Shown here: positions 18,556 to 28,560 of the stretch, one piece after another
How the letters are laid out: every line of letters starts with the position of its first letter
How positions within the stretch are numbered: position 1 is the first letter of the stretch
From: Flavobacterium sp. CYK-55
Lineage (GTDB): Bacteria; Bacteroidota; Bacteroidia; Flavobacteriales; Flavobacteriaceae
Assembly: GCF_018413465.1 (NCBI RefSeq)
Contig: NZ_JAHCDK010000001.1
Coordinates: 372,001 to 436,000, forward strand
Reading direction: 5' to 3'
Length of the DNA: 64,000 nucleotides
Program-made: the position numbers and the translations under genes
Notes under the pieces: model-generated
Database searches by the model: none
What the model saw: only the letters and a program-made list of their open reading frames with translations
Told to the model about the DNA's origin: nothing

Positions 18556-21500
18556 ATGATGAAAACTAGATTACTTTCATTGGCCTTATTGGCCGTGAGT
18601 GGATTTTCATTTGCCCAATCAGGAAAATCACTCTGGAAAGTTACCGCTCCAAAAGCCGACGCAGTAACTTTTGCGAACAAACAATCCTTAAATCATCCAC
18701 AATTGTTTGAACTTGACGTGAATCAACTCAAGCAAAATTTGTCAAGCGCTCCCAAGCGTTTCATATCTAACGGACCATCAAATTTGGTGGTTTCTTTCCC
18801 AAATACAGCTGGTGCTATGGAGCAATTCCGCGTTAAGGAATCTTCAAACATGGACCCAGAATTGGCGGCCAGATATACTGAAATCAAATCGTATATCGGC
18901 GAAAGTATTGACCAACCGGGTTCAACCATTTACTTCAGTATTTCTCCACTTGGATTAGAGACAATGGTGCTCAGACCCAACAAATCTGCTGAGTTCATCG
19001 AGCCATACACTACAGATTTAAAAACCTATAGCGTATACAACAAATCAGACAAAACGCCGTCGCTCAACGGGTTTCAGTGTCGTGTGATCGATGCAGTAAC
19101 TGTAGGCGGAAGTGCTGAGGCTGCTCGTCCGAATGCAGATGATGCCCTTTTGAGAACTTATCGTTTGGCCATGTCAGTAACTGGTGAATATACTGCTTAT
19201 TTTGGCGGAACCAAAGCCTTGGCACTCGCGGCCATCAACAACACCATGACTCGTGTGAATGGTGTTTTTGAAAAAGATTTTGGCGCACGCATGGTTTTAA
19301 TTGCCAATACTGATACGGTGATTTACACCACCGCTTCTTCTGATCCATATTCAGCTGCTGCAACCGGAGCTGGAGGTGCTTGGAATCAAGAATTACAAAC
19401 CACGTTGACCAATAATATTGGCAATGCTAATTATGATGTAGGCCATTTATTTGGGGCAACCGGTGGTGGCGGAAATGCAGGATGTATTGGTTGTATTTGC
19501 GTAAATCCAACAACTTCTGTTCCGCTAGGTAAAGGTAGCGGATACACTTCACCTGCCGATGGGATTCCGTCGGGGGATAATTTCGATATTGATTATGTTG
19601 CACACGAATTAGGTCATCAATTTGGAGCCAATCACACTTTTACCCACAGCAATGAAGGCACTGGAGTTCAAGTTGAGCCAGGTAGCGGGTCAACCATTAT
19701 GGGTTATGCCGGAATTACTTCGGTTGACGTACAGCCACATTCTGATGCCTATTTTCACGCTGTGAGCATCCAACAAGTGACTAATAATATTAAAGCTAAA
19801 ACTTGTTCGGTGAATACTGCAACAGGCAACTCAATTCCAACGGCCAATGCTGGTTTGGATTATACAGTTCCTAAAAGCACTCCTTTTATGTTGACCGGTG
19901 TGGGTACTGATGCAAATGGTGATGTGCTTACTTATGATTGGGAGCAAATGGATTCTCAAACCAATGCAACCGCTCCAAGCGCTACAAAAACCAGCGGAGT
20001 GAATTTCCGTTCATATTCGCCAGTAACAACGCCTACAAGATATTTCCCAAGAATGGCTTCTGTACTTACCGGAGCTACGACAACTGCAGGTTCTGAAGTT
20101 ACAGTTGAGGCTTTGCCATCAGTAGCCAGAACATTAAACTTTAGATTTACCGTTCGCGATAACAGAGCAGGCGGAAGCGCAAACAACAGCGACGACATGA
20201 TTGTAACGATCAATGCAACGGCTGGACCTTTTGCGGTAACAGCTCCAAACACAGCAGTTTCATATGTTGGCGGAAGCGCACAAACCATTACCTGGAATGT
20301 GGCCGGAACAACAGCCAACGGAGTTAATTGTGCCAATGTAGATGTTTTATTATCTACAGATGGCGGAAATACTTGGTCAACTTTATTGGCTGCTACTCCT
20401 AATGACGGTACTGAATCTGTTACCATTCCGAACACACCAGGAACAACCAACCGCATCATGATCAAAGGAACCAATCATATTTTCTTTGATGTTTCCAATA
20501 CCAACTTCACCATAACTTCTGGAATAACTGATACCGTTGCACCAACGGCACCAACTTTAGCCGCATCTGGAACTACACAGACCGGAACTTCATTGTCGTG
20601 GTCAGGTGCTACTGACAATGTAGCGGTAACTGGCTATGATGTATACAAAGATGGTGTTCTTTTGGGTTCAACTTCTGCAACTTCATATACTGTTAGCGGA
20701 TTAACCGCTTCAACTACTTATGTATTTACCGTTAAAGCGAAAGATGCTGCCGGAAATGCTTCAGTAGCGAGCAATGCCGTAAGTGTAACTACTTTGGCTC
20801 CGGTGGTTGATACTACCGCTCCATCTGCTCCATCTGCTTTAGCTGCCTCTGGAACTACCGCTACAACTACAAATTTAGCTTGGACAGCATCTACAGATAA
20901 CATCGGAGTTACCGGATATGATGTATACCAAAACGGTGTATTTAAAGCCACATCTACCACTACATCATATGCTGTAACAGGTTTGACGGCCACTACTACA
21001 TATACATTTTATGTAATTGCTAAAGACGCAGCTGGAAATGCTTCAACTGCCAGCAACACAGTGAGTGTAACAACCTTAACTGCATCATTGGCTTATTGTG
21101 CGTCACAAGGAAACAGCACGGCTGATGAGAAAATCGGAAAAGTAGCCATTGGTACCATCAACAATACTTCAACGGGAACTGCGGGTTATGAAAACTTCAC
21201 AACTCTATCTACTAATGTAAACAGAGGTGCTGCATACACGATTACCATCACACCAAGCTGGACAGCAACCACATATGCTGAGGGTTATGCCGTTTTTGTT
21301 GATTACAATCAAGATGGTGACTTTGCTGATGCTGGCGAAACCGTTTGGACCAAAGCGGCTTCAACTACTACACCAGTAAGCGGTTCTTTCACTATTCCGG
21401 CTACCGCTACTTTAGGTGCCACCAGAATGCGTGTTTCAATGAAATACAATGCTGTTCCAACTTCATGTGAGGCTTTCTCATACGGACAAGTTGAAGATTA

Positions 21501-22491
21501 TACTTTAAATATTCAAGCTGCTGTTGTTGACACTACGGCTCCAACGGCTCCGACGGCTTTAGCAGCATCTGGAACTACAGCTACCACCAGCAATTTAACT
21601 TGGACGGCTTCAACAGACAACGTAGGAGTTACTGGATATGATGTATATCAAAATGGTATTTACAAAGCTACTTCAGCAACTAATTCATATGCTGTAACCG
21701 GATTGACTGCCGCTACAACTTATACGTTCTACGTGATTGCTAAAGATGCTGCCGGAAATGCTTCTGCTGCCAGCAATACAGTAAGTGTAACTACCTCAAC
21801 GGCTACCACAACTTATTGTACTTCACAAGGAAACAGTACTGCGGATGAAAAAATTGGCAAAGTTGTTTTTGGAACCATCAACAACACCTCAACCGGTACA
21901 GCGGGATACGAAAACTTTACAGCTCAGTCAACCAATGCTGTGAGAGGTACTGCTTATACCATTACCATTACACCAAGCTGGACAGCCACTACCTATAATG
22001 AAGGATATGCTGTATTTATTGACTACAATAAAGATGGTGATTTTGCAGATGCAGGCGAAACTGTTTGGACCAAAACAGCTTCAAAAACGACTCCTGTGAG
22101 TGGCTCGATTACCATTCCGGCTACGGCTACTTTAGGCGCCACCAGAATGCGTGTATCTATGAAATACAATGCTATTCCAACATCATGCGAGGCTTTCTCA
22201 TACGGACAAGTTGAAGATTATACTGTAAACATAACATCTACTGCAAGAGAAGAATTGTCAAGCAATACAATTTCTTACACTATTTATCCGAATCCAGTCA
22301 ACGGAGATGTGTTAAACATCACTCTTGAAGGAAATGCCTCATACAACATCTACAATATGTTGGGCCAACAAGTTGCTAAAGGAACTATTCTTGACGGAAC
22401 CATTGATGTATCGAACATCAAAGCCGGAAACTATATGCTTGAAGTAACCACCAACGGTGAAACCAGCGTAAAACGTTTCATCAAGCAATAA
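18556..22491 (+). CDS. Secreted reprolysin-like metalloprotease with Fn3 and GEVED modules and type IX sorting tail
   Basis: A 1311-residue exported protein. Residues 1-21 are a signal peptide (ending FAQ) and 22-190 look like a propeptide. The zinc-metalloprotease domain follows, with HELGHQFGANH at about 350-360 and a Met-turn in TIMGYAG near 381, the metzincin M12B-like layout. After Ig-like regions come Fn3 modules at about 657-750, 751-844 and 991-1083 and GEVED modules at about 846-986 and 1086-1226, so a Fn3-GEVED unit is duplicated. Residues 1235-1311 are a type A type IX secretion sorting domain (YPNPVNGD, MLGQQV, GNYMLEV, ending KRFIKQ). The protein is predicted to be delivered to the surface or medium as a protease acting on large substrates. 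Confidence 0.93.
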   Translation: MMKTRLLSLALLAVSGFSFAQSGKSLWKVTAPKADAVTFANKQSLNHPQLFELDVNQLKQNLSSAPKRFISNGPSNLVVSFPNTAGAMEQFRVKESSNMDPELAARYTEIKSYIGESIDQPGSTIYFSISPLGLETMVLRPNKSAEFIEPYTTDLKTYSVYNKSDKTPSLNGFQCRVIDAVTVGGSAEAARPNADDALLRTYRLAMSVTGEYTAYFGGTKALALAAINNTMTRVNGVFEKDFGARMVLIANTDTVIYTTASSDPYSAAATGAGGAWNQELQTTLTNNIGNANYDVGHLFGATGGGGNAGCIGCICVNPTTSVPLGKGSGYTSPADGIPSGDNFDIDYVAHELGHQFGANHTFTHSNEGTGVQVEPGSGSTIMGYAGITSVDVQPHSDAYFHAVSIQQVTNNIKAKTCSVNTATGNSIPTANAGLDYTVPKSTPFMLTGVGTDANGDVLTYDWEQMDSQTNATAPSATKTSGVNFRSYSPVTTPTRYFPRMASVLTGATTTAGSEVTVEALPSVARTLNFRFTVRDNRAGGSANNSDDMIVTINATAGPFAVTAPNTAVSYVGGSAQTITWNVAGTTANGVNCANVDVLLSTDGGNTWSTLLAATPNDGTESVTIPNTPGTTNRIMIKGTNHIFFDVSNTNFTITSGITDTVAPTAPTLAASGTTQTGTSLSWSGATDNVAVTGYDVYKDGVLLGSTSATSYTVSGLTASTTYVFTVKAKDAAGNASVASNAVSVTTLAPVVDTTAPSAPSALAASGTTATTTNLAWTASTDNIGVTGYDVYQNGVFKATSTTTSYAVTGLTATTTYTFYVIAKDAAGNASTASNTVSVTTLTASLAYCASQGNSTADEKIGKVAIGTINNTSTGTAGYENFTTLSTNVNRGAAYTITITPSWTATTYAEGYAVFVDYNQDGDFADAGETVWTKAASTTTPVSGSFTIPATATLGATRMRVSMKYNAVPTSCEAFSYGQVEDYTLNIQAAVVDTTAPTAPTALAASGTTATTSNLTWTASTDNVGVTGYDVYQNGIYKATSATNSYAVTGLTAATTYTFYVIAKDAAGNASAASNTVSVTTSTATTTYCTSQGNSTADEKIGKVVFGTINNTSTGTAGYENFTAQSTNAVRGTAYTITITPSWTATTYNEGYAVFIDYNKDGDFADAGETVWTKTASKTTPVSGSITIPATATLGATRMRVSMKYNAIPTSCEAFSYGQVEDYTVNITSTAREELSSNTISYTIYPNPVNGDVLNITLEGNASYNIYNMLGQQVAKGTILDGTIDVSNIKAGNYMLEVTTNGETSVKRFIKQ
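20806..22233 (+). repeat. Tandem duplication of a ~715-bp Fn3-GEVED coding module
   Basis: Segment 20806-21513 and segment 21526-22233 encode the same Fn3 plus GEVED order with long stretches of near-identical protein (VTGYDVYQNG, TYTFYVIAKDAAGNAS, DEKIGKV, NTSTGTAGYENF, SCEAFSYGQVEDYT). DNA similarity is also high, pointing to a recent intragenic duplication kept in frame. Confidence 0.85.
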
Positions 22492-22511
22492 TTAACATAA
22501 AACAAAACGCG

Positions 22512-22544
22512 AAAAAGCCATCTTGTATAGGTGGCTTTTTTTAT
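22512..22544 (+). terminator. Terminator after the metalloprotease gene
   Basis: AAAAAGCCA at 22512-22520 pairs with TGGCTTTTT at 22532-22540 and is followed by more T. Confidence 0.85.
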
Positions 22545-22596
22545 TGAATACAACTGACAAAAACAGAAATACTTTTCTTGAAATAAACAGTAGGAC

Positions 22597-22630
22597 AATA
22601 AAAAAAGCCCCACCAAAAGTGAGGCTTTTC
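22597..22630 (-). terminator. Terminator of the acc gene cluster
   Basis: On the minus strand AAAGCCTCAC pairs with GTGGGGCTTT (G-T pair included) around a short loop, followed by a T-run. It is 14 bases after the accC stop. Confidence 0.85.
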
Positions 22631-22643
22631 TTTTATTTTGAAT

Positions 22644-23990
22644 TTATTCTGAACCTTTCATTTTAAAAGTTTCCATGAACTTGGTGGTATAATTACCGGC
22701 CACATAATCCGGCTCATCCATGAGTTGTCTGTGAAAAGGAATGGTTGTTTTCACACCTTCAATATAAAATTCGTCCAAAGCACGCTTCATTTTGTTGATG
22801 GCTTCTTCACGTGTTTGCGCTGTTGTAATCAACTTGGCAATCATCGAATCATAGTTTGGCGGAATCGTGTAACCTGCATAAACATGCGTATCTAGTCGAA
22901 CTCCGTGACCACCTGGCGCGTGCAATACGGTAATTTTTCCCGGCGACGGACGAAAATCATTGTATGGGTCTTCGGCATTGATACGACATTCTATAGAGTG
23001 CAATTGTGGCAAATAGTTTTTACCAGAAATAGGCACACCAGCTGCAACCAATATTTGTTCGCGAATCAAATCGTAATCAATTACTTGTTCAGTAATTGGA
23101 TGTTCCACTTGAATACGCGTATTCATTTCCATGAAATAGAAATTACGGTGTTTATCCACCAAAAATTCTACCGTTCCGGCTCCTTCATATTGAATAAACT
23201 CTGCGGCTTTTACCGCAGCTTCACCCATCCGCTGACGCAAATCATCTGTCATAAATGGCGAAGGAGTTTCTTCGGTTAATTTTTGGTGACGACGCTGAAC
23301 TGAACAATCGCGTTCAGATAAGTGACAGGCTTTTCCATAGGCATCACCCACAACTTGAATCTCGATGTGACGAGGTTCTTCGATGAGTTTTTCCATGTAC
23401 ATTCCATCATTTCCGAAGGCTGCAGCAGCTTCTTGTCGAGCGCTTTCCCAAGCTTTTTCAAGCTCATCTTCTTTCCAGATGGCGCGCATTCCTTTTCCAC
23501 CACCACCTGCAGTAGCTTTCATCATCACCGGATAACCGATTTCTTTGGCTACTTTTTTGGCTTGCTCAAACGATTCTAAAATACCATCAGAACCCGGAAC
23601 ACAAGGAACTCCAGCTTCTTTCATAGTGGCTTTGGCAGTTGCCTTATCGCCCATTTTTTCAATCATTTCAGGCGATGCCCCAATGAATTTGATTCCGTGT
23701 TCTTGACAAATTTTTGAAAACTTGGCATTTTCAGAAAGAAATCCATATCCGGGGTGAATTGCATCAGCATTGGTAATTTCAGCCGCTGCAATGATGTTGG
23801 ACATTTTTAAATAGGAAAGATTGCTCGGTGGAGGCCCGATACAAACGGCCTCATCAGCAAATTTAACGTGTAAACTCTCAGCGTCTGCTGTAGAATATAC
23901 CGCTACTGTTTTGATGCCCATTTCTCGGCAAGTTCTAATTACACGAAGTGCAATCTCACCGCGATTGGCTATTAATACTTTTTTAAACAT
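22644..23990 (-). CDS. accC: Acetyl-CoA carboxylase, biotin carboxylase subunit
   Basis: A 448-residue ATP-grasp enzyme that carboxylates the biotin carried by AccB, the first half of malonyl-CoA formation. It starts [21 protein letters not shown], the standard AccC N-terminus; an in-frame ATG 24 bases upstream would overlap accB and is less likely. The glycine-rich ATP loop [12 protein letters not shown] is near residues 159-170, and [11 protein letters not shown] and the catalytic region near 288-298 are intact. It follows accB by ten bases, and fabH lies upstream of both, giving a fabH-accB-accC order. Confidence 0.95.
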   Translation of the reverse strand: MFKKVLIANRGEIALRVIRTCREMGIKTVAVYSTADAESLHVKFADEAVCIGPPPSNLSYLKMSNIIAAAEITNADAIHPGYGFLSENAKFSKICQEHGIKFIGASPEMIEKMGDKATAKATMKEAGVPCVPGSDGILESFEQAKKVAKEIGYPVMMKATAGGGGKGMRAIWKEDELEKAWESARQEAAAAFGNDGMYMEKLIEEPRHIEIQVVGDAYGKACHLSERDCSVQRRHQKLTEETPSPFMTDDLRQRMGEAAVKAAEFIQYEGAGTVEFLVDKHRNFYFMEMNTRIQVEHPITEQVIDYDLIREQILVAAGVPISGKNYLPQLHSIECRINAEDPYNDFRPSPGKITVLHAPGGHGVRLDTHVYAGYTIPPNYDSMIAKLITTAQTREEAINKMKRALDEFYIEGVKTTIPFHRQLMDEPDYVAGNYTTKFMETFKMKGSE

Positions 23991-24000
23991 CTTATTCGAT

Positions 24001-24483
24001 TTATGAAGGGTCAACTAAGAATAAAGGTTGGTCAAATTCTACCGGCGACATATCGTCAACCAAGATTTTAACAATTTTTCCGCTCACCTCAGATTCAATT
24101 TCGTTAAAGAGTTTCATCGCCTCAATCACGCAAAGCACATCGCCTTTTCCGACGCTAGCACCTACTTCAACAAAAGGTGATTTATCAGGTGATGGTTTGC
24201 GATAAAAAGTACCAATAATCGGAGATTTAATGGTTACATATTTAGCACTGTCGTCCGCGGCTGGAGCAGATGGTGCAGCGGCCGGAGCAGCTGGCGCAGC
24301 AGCAACAGGAGCTTGTGGCAAAGCTTGCGCCACAGGAGCTTGCTGAACATATGTAATTTCTGGAGTGTTTCCTTCAACAGTCGTTTTAATAGTGATTTTA
24401 ATATCACCTGTTTCGAGTTTTACCTCGGCTACGCCTGAGTTGGATACAAATTTAATCAGGTTTTGAATTTCTTTTAAATCCAT
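24001..24483 (-). CDS. accB: Acetyl-CoA carboxylase biotin carboxyl carrier protein
   Basis: A 160-residue carrier protein. The N-terminal part is predicted helical, an Ala/Pro-rich flexible linker lies at about 58-78, and the C-terminal biotinyl domain carries the biotinylated Lys in [11 protein letters not shown] near residue 126. It shuttles carboxylated biotin between AccC and the carboxyltransferase. The short gap to accC and to fabH indicates one transcript. Confidence 0.95.
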   Translation of the reverse strand: MDLKEIQNLIKFVSNSGVAEVKLETGDIKITIKTTVEGNTPEITYVQQAPVAQALPQAPVAAAPAAPAAAPSAPAADDSAKYVTIKSPIIGTFYRKPSPDKSPFVEVGASVGKGDVLCVIEAMKLFNEIESEVSGKIVKILVDDMSPVEFDQPLFLVDPS

Positions 24484-24505
24484 GGTAATATCGGTTTTTA
24501 GTGTT

Positions 24506-25510
24506 TTAGTTCTTATTTGTGTTATAGGCCCATTTTAAATAAACAGCACCCCAAGTAAATCCGCCGCCAAAAGCAGCAAAAATTAAGTTATCTCCTTTTT
24601 GGAGTTTGTGTTCAAAATCGTGCAACAATAAAGGTAAAGTGCCTGAAGTGGTGTTTCCGTAGCGCTCAATATTGATGAGCACTTTGCTTTCGTCTACACC
24701 CATTCGCTCAGCCGTTGCATCAATGATTCTTCGGTTGGCTTGATGTGGAACCAACCAATTGATATCTTCTTTGGTCAAATGATTGCGTTGCATAATTTTT
24801 TCACCTACATCAGCCATACCGGTAACGGCATATTTGAAAACGGTTTTTCCATCTTGAAAAACATAATGTTGGCGATTTTCAACAGTTTCTTTTGATGAAG
24901 GTAAAATAGACCCACCTGCATCAATTTTCAAATATTCACGACCGATTCCGTCACTTCTGAGGTATTCATCTTGAAAACCTAAACCTTCGTAATTTGGTTC
25001 GAACAAAACCGCTCCGGCTCCATCGCCAAAAATGATACAAGTTGCACGATCAGTGTAATCTATAATCGATGACATTTTATCACCACCGATAAGCAATACT
25101 TTTTTGTACCTGCCAGATTGTATATATGCAGAAGCGGCTGACATTCCGTACAAAAAACCGGAACAAGCCGCTTGAATATCAAAAGCAAAAGCGTTTACGG
25201 CACCAATCTGCGTGGCAACATATACTGAAGTTGCTGCCACCGGCATATCCGGAGTCGTTGTTGAAACCAAAACCAAATCAATTTCGGACGGATCAATACC
25301 GCTCTTTTGAATCAGATTTTCGGCTGCTTTGATACACATGTATGAAGTGCCTAATTTTTCGCCTTTAAGAATTCTTCTCTCTTTGATGCCGGTACGTGAA
25401 GTAATCCATTCGTCATTGGTATCAACCATTGTTTCAAGGATTTGATTGGTGAGCACATACTCAGGCAAATAGGCGCCAACAGCTGTAATAGCGGCCGTAA
25501 TTGTATTCAT
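24506..25510 (-). CDS. fabH: 3-oxoacyl-ACP synthase III (FabH)
   Basis: A 334-residue condensing enzyme that starts fatty acid synthesis by joining an acyl-CoA primer to malonyl-ACP. The catalytic Cys is in [11 protein letters not shown] near residue 115, the His in [11 protein letters not shown] near 258, and the Asn in RYGNTTSGT near 287. In flavobacteria FabH commonly favours branched primers, which is family knowledge and not visible here. It lies between rpmF and accB; an rpmF-fabH link is widespread in bacteria, though here a hairpin separates them. Confidence 0.95.
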   Translation of the reverse strand: MNTITAAITAVGAYLPEYVLTNQILETMVDTNDEWITSRTGIKERRILKGEKLGTSYMCIKAAENLIQKSGIDPSEIDLVLVSTTTPDMPVAATSVYVATQIGAVNAFAFDIQAACSGFLYGMSAASAYIQSGRYKKVLLIGGDKMSSIIDYTDRATCIIFGDGAGAVLFEPNYEGLGFQDEYLRSDGIGREYLKIDAGGSILPSSKETVENRQHYVFQDGKTVFKYAVTGMADVGEKIMQRNHLTKEDINWLVPHQANRRIIDATAERMGVDESKVLINIERYGNTTSGTLPLLLHDFEHKLQKGDNLIFAAFGGGFTWGAVYLKWAYNTNKN

Positions 25511-25620
25511 ATTTACTGTTTTATTTTACTAAACAATCTAAATTTAATAAAGGGTGGAAATTACAAAAAAATATAAAACCAACATGGTTTTGGTCGGCTT
25601 ATTTAACCGAAATTACCACC

Positions 25621-25652
25621 AATAAAAAAACTCTCACAAAGGTTGTGAGAGT
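25621..25652 (-). terminator. Terminator between rpmF and fabH
   Basis: ACTCTCACAA/TTGTGAGAGT forms a 10-bp perfect stem with a tiny loop, followed on the minus strand by seven T. It would end or attenuate transcription from yceD-rpmF before fabH. Confidence 0.85.
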
Positions 25653-25675
25653 TCGTAAACTTTTGTTGTAATGTA

Positions 25676-25873
25676 TTAGGCAACAGCTTCGATTGACTTA
25701 TCAATAACTACTTGGCCTCTGTAGTACATTTTTCCTTCATGCCAGTAAGCTCTGTGATACAAATGTGCTTCGCCTGTTACAGGGCAAGTGGCAATTTGAG
25801 CAACCGTTGCTTTGTAATGTGTTCTTCTTTTATCTCTTCTGGTCTTCGAGACTTTGCGCTTAGGATGTGCCAT
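25676..25873 (-). CDS. rpmF: Ribosomal protein bL32
   Basis: A 65-residue basic protein of the 50S subunit. It starts [21 protein letters not shown], the usual bL32 N-terminus, and has the [16 protein letters not shown] tail region. Only one Cys remains (CPVTGEAH), so the zinc-ribbon form of bL32 is absent and this is the Cys-poor type. It sits nine bases after the YceD-like gene, the conserved yceD-rpmF pair. Confidence 0.96.
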   Translation of the reverse strand: MAHPKRKVSKTRRDKRRTHYKATVAQIATCPVTGEAHLYHRAYWHEGKMYYRGQVVIDKSIEAVA

Positions 25874-25882
25874 TTTAATCTA

Positions 25883-26419
25883 TTATTTATCCGTTAATAG
25901 TTTTTTTAATTGATCCCATCTAGGATCTGTTTCTGATTCTTTTTCTGCTTTAGGTTCGCCCACTGAAAGCGATTTTAGTTTATCAAGCGCCGGGGTTTGC
26001 AAACTTCCGTCTTGAACGCCGGGATGAACTTTCTTTTGCGGAACCGACAAAACAATCATTTCATAAATGTATTGTTTTACATCAACTTGATGTTCTCCGT
26101 GCGGCAAAATCAATAATTCTTCGTTCTCATTGTTGAATTCTTCACCAAACTTAACAACCAATTTAATTTTACCTTTTACAGGTAAATCAAACAACTCTCC
26201 TGTTAAATCACACGGAACATTTACTGTTCCTTGATGCTTGAAAGCCAGCTCTAAAAGCGTGCTCTTTTTTTCTAAAACCACATTTACTTTAACTTGAACA
26301 TCTTCATATTCATCAAAGTTAAAGCCTTCAAAGAACGATTTCCCGATTTGATATTCAAATTGATGTTTGCCTAACTTTAATCCCGCAAAAGGAATTAAGA
26401 ACTCATCTAACTGCTTCAT
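25883..26419 (-). CDS. YceD/DUF177 family protein (23S rRNA accumulation protein family)
   Basis: A 178-residue protein of the DUF177/YceD family. Members are linked to 23S rRNA accumulation or ribosome assembly and are encoded upstream of rpmF in most bacteria, as here. The typical acidic beta-rich core is present with a VPCDLTGELFDLPVKG segment, where the single Cys is the remnant of the family's CxxC position. A clear flavobacterial promoter lies just upstream, which places yceD as first gene of the unit. Confidence 0.85.
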   Translation of the reverse strand: MKQLDEFLIPFAGLKLGKHQFEYQIGKSFFEGFNFDEYEDVQVKVNVVLEKKSTLLELAFKHQGTVNVPCDLTGELFDLPVKGKIKLVVKFGEEFNNENEELLILPHGEHQVDVKQYIYEMIVLSVPQKKVHPGVQDGSLQTPALDKLKSLSVGEPKAEKESETDPRWDQLKKLLTDK

Positions 26420-26453
26420 TTAAACAACAATTTGGCCGAACGAATCGGGAGCG

Positions 26454-26481
26454 CAAAGATATAAAATAATTATACACACAA
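26454..26481 (-). promoter_or_regulatory. Promoter of yceD-rpmF
   Basis: On the minus strand TTG (26481-26479), a 17-base spacer and TATCTTTG (26461-26454, exact TAnnTTTG) precede the yceD start by about 35 bases. Confidence 0.6.
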
Positions 26482-26500
26482 AAGCCTTGGTGTGTTTTTT

Positions 26501-27562
26501 TTACCTATTATTTTTTTCAGCTTGTTTTTCACGGACTTTCATCGGATTTTTACTGATTTCGAAGTGTTGAATCCGATTGTGAAAAACATCCAGAGCTAAA
26601 TAAACCGCTTCTTTAAATGATCCGGAATCAGCTTGGCCTTTTCCCGCAATGTCAAAAGCAGTTCCGTGATCAGGTGATGTTCTGATTTTTTCAAGCCCAG
26701 CAGTATAATTTACTCCTTTTCCAAACGACAAAGTTTTAAACGGAACCAACCCTTGGTCGTGATAAGCCGCAATAACAGCATCGTATTTTTCATATTGCTG
26801 ATTGCCAAAAAATCCATCCGCAGGGAAAGGTCCAAAAACCATAATCCCTTTATCAAATAATTCTTTGATAGTTGGTGAAAACATCTCAATTTCTTCTTTG
26901 CCAATCACACCATTATCACCACTGTGCGGATTCAAGCCCAATACGGCGATTTTAGGTCGGGTAATGGCAAAATCTTGAATCAAAGTGCGGTTGATGGTTT
27001 CTATTTTCTGAGCTATTAATGCCGGAGTTAAATGTTTAACCACCTCGTTTACCGGAACATGATCAGTCAAAAGCCCCACGCGCAAACGATCGTGAACCAT
27101 CAGCATAAGCGAATCGCCTTTAAGTTGTTGATTCAAATAATCGGTATGCCCCGGAAACTTAAAATCGTCTGACTGAATATTATATTTATTGATGGGTGCC
27201 GTAACTAAAACATCAATCTGTTCTTCTTTGAGCGCCGCTGTTGCAGCAGCAAACGACTTGATTGCATAAGCGCCAACCTTATCGTCAATTTGTCCAAAGT
27301 TCAAATCAACTGGCTCTTTCCAAACGTTTAAAACATTAATTTTTCCGGGAATGAGTTGATTAATATGGTCAATGCCGTGCAAGGTAGAGGTTGATTCAAA
27401 GGTCTTTTTTACAAACGAGAGAATCTTGACATTGGCGAAAATAACGGGCGTACAGAGCTCTAACATTCGAGCATCTTCAAAGGTCTTTAAAACTACTTCG
27501 CTTCCGATTCCGTTCAAGTCACCTATGGAGATTCCGACAATTATATTTTCGTTTTTTTTCAT
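26501..27562 (-). CDS. pdxA: 4-hydroxythreonine-4-phosphate dehydrogenase
   Basis: A 353-residue NAD-dependent enzyme of pyridoxal 5'-phosphate synthesis (the deoxyxylulose-dependent route). It starts with the family pattern VGISIGDLNGIGSEV, and the metal-ligand histidines are in KFPGHTDYL near 140, DHVP near 168, and AAYHDQGLVPFK near 269. The region LGLNPHSGDNG is also conserved. The gene is divergent from ribE with 58 bases between starts. The short C-terminal Lys/Glu-rich tail (VREKQAEKNNR) is not part of the fold. Confidence 0.95.
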   Translation of the reverse strand: MKKNENIIVGISIGDLNGIGSEVVLKTFEDARMLELCTPVIFANVKILSFVKKTFESTSTLHGIDHINQLIPGKINVLNVWKEPVDLNFGQIDDKVGAYAIKSFAAATAALKEEQIDVLVTAPINKYNIQSDDFKFPGHTDYLNQQLKGDSLMLMVHDRLRVGLLTDHVPVNEVVKHLTPALIAQKIETINRTLIQDFAITRPKIAVLGLNPHSGDNGVIGKEEIEMFSPTIKELFDKGIMVFGPFPADGFFGNQQYEKYDAVIAAYHDQGLVPFKTLSFGKGVNYTAGLEKIRTSPDHGTAFDIAGKGQADSGSFKEAVYLALDVFHNRIQHFEISKNPMKVREKQAEKNNR

Positions 27563-27620
27563 GGAGCAGCGCGTTATTATTGCTAATTTTGACGTGCAAA
27601 TTTAGTAAAATAAACCAAAG

Positions 27621-28208
27621 ATGTTTACCGGAATTATTGAAACCCTCGGAATCGTTCATTTGATTAAAAAAAATCAAGATAATCTTGACATTACCATACA
27701 AAGTTCAGTCACACAAGAACTCAAAATTGATCAAAGCGTTGCTCATAATGGTGTTTGCTTAACTGTTGTTGCTATTAAAAACGACCTTTATACTGTAACA
27801 GCCATCCGAGAAACCATTGAAAAAACCAATATGAGCGACTGGAAAACCGGCGACATAGTTAATCTTGAACGCGCCATGAAACTCGGAGATCGGTTAGACG
27901 GGCACATCGTTCAAGGGCACGTTGATCAAACGGGGCTATGCACTGATATTCAACAAGCAAGCGGAAGTTGGTATTATACTTTTGAATACAGCCCTGACCT
28001 TGGCAATATAACCATTGAAAAAGGTTCAATTACAGTAAACGGTGTGAGTTTAACTGTTGTTGATTCAAAAGAGCATAGTTTTAGTGTAGCCATTATTCCA
28101 TATACACACGAGCACACCAACTTCAAAAACTTTCAAATTGGCACCAAAGTCAATTTAGAATTTGATGTGATTGGCAAATATGTGAGTCGATTATATCAGA
28201 AAAAATAA
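27621..28208 (+). CDS. ribE: Riboflavin synthase alpha chain
   Basis: A 195-residue enzyme that dismutates two lumazine molecules to riboflavin. It begins with the signature MFTGIIETLG and has two related lumazine-binding modules: residues 1-95 with NGVCLTVVA and LGDRLDGHIVQGHVDQTG at the junction, and 96-195 with VNGVSLTVVD. Length is normal. There is no room for an FMN riboswitch in the 58-base divergent gap to pdxA, and I see none. Confidence 0.95.
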   Translation: MFTGIIETLGIVHLIKKNQDNLDITIQSSVTQELKIDQSVAHNGVCLTVVAIKNDLYTVTAIRETIEKTNMSDWKTGDIVNLERAMKLGDRLDGHIVQGHVDQTGLCTDIQQASGSWYYTFEYSPDLGNITIEKGSITVNGVSLTVVDSKEHSFSVAIIPYTHEHTNFKNFQIGTKVNLEFDVIGKYVSRLYQKK

Positions 28209-28225
28209 CTATTTGTCAAAAAACA

Positions 28226-28254
28226 AAAACTCCGGCTTAGACCGGAGTTTTTTT
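28226..28254. terminator. Bidirectional terminator between ribE and the small sorted protein gene
   Basis: ACTCCGG at 28229-28235 pairs with CCGGAGT at 28242-28248, with A-run before and T-run after. The stop codon of the convergent small gene (28237-28239) lies in the hairpin loop. Confidence 0.85.
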
Positions 28255-28449
28255 ATGAGAAAATTTTGATTTGTATATTTTGTAACACCCAAACATTACC
28301 GCAATAACAGCCATTGAAACCAAATCTCCATCTATCGGAAGACCTGGAGGCGGAATTCCTGGAGGCGGTGGCCCATTACTTGGTATGGCCGTAGCTGAGG
28401 CGCTTACCATCAACAAAACCAATAAAAAAATGTTCGGGACAATTTTCAT
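28237..28449 (-). CDS. Small exported protein with a PID-type C-terminal sorting signal
   Basis: A 70-residue protein made of a signal peptide (residues 1-21, ending SATA), a Pro/Gly-rich stretch (SNGPPPPGIPPPGLPIDG), one membrane helix (about 46-60) and a basic tail (YKIYKSKFSHKKTPV). The order PxxGLPID-hydrophobic-basic is like the short C-terminal sorting segments called PID-CTERM in Bacteroidetes, thought to be handled by an exosortase-like enzyme. Nearly the whole mature protein is the sorting segment, so any function lies in very few residues. The family name is from memory and not checked. Confidence 0.6.
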   Translation of the reverse strand: MKIVPNIFLLVLLMVSASATAIPSNGPPPPGIPPPGLPIDGDLVSMAVIAVMFGCYKIYKSKFSHKKTPV

Positions 28450-28560
28450 AGGGCGTAAAAGTAAGTAAAAATTCTTTCTGTCAAAATTTTTTTTTGGTTT
28501 ACAATTGGTTTTAATGCTAAAAAGAGCTCAATTAAAAACAACTTTTAACAACAAGTTAAA

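Noticed and set aside
19956..20474. 172-codon open frame opposite the metalloprotease gene
   Set aside because: Antisense of Ala/Thr/Val-rich Ig-like domains; no start context or recognisable domain, and the sense frame is clearly coding.
27563..27620. FMN riboswitch upstream of ribE
   Set aside because: The divergent gap to pdxA is only 58 bases, too short for the RFN element, and no conserved core is present.
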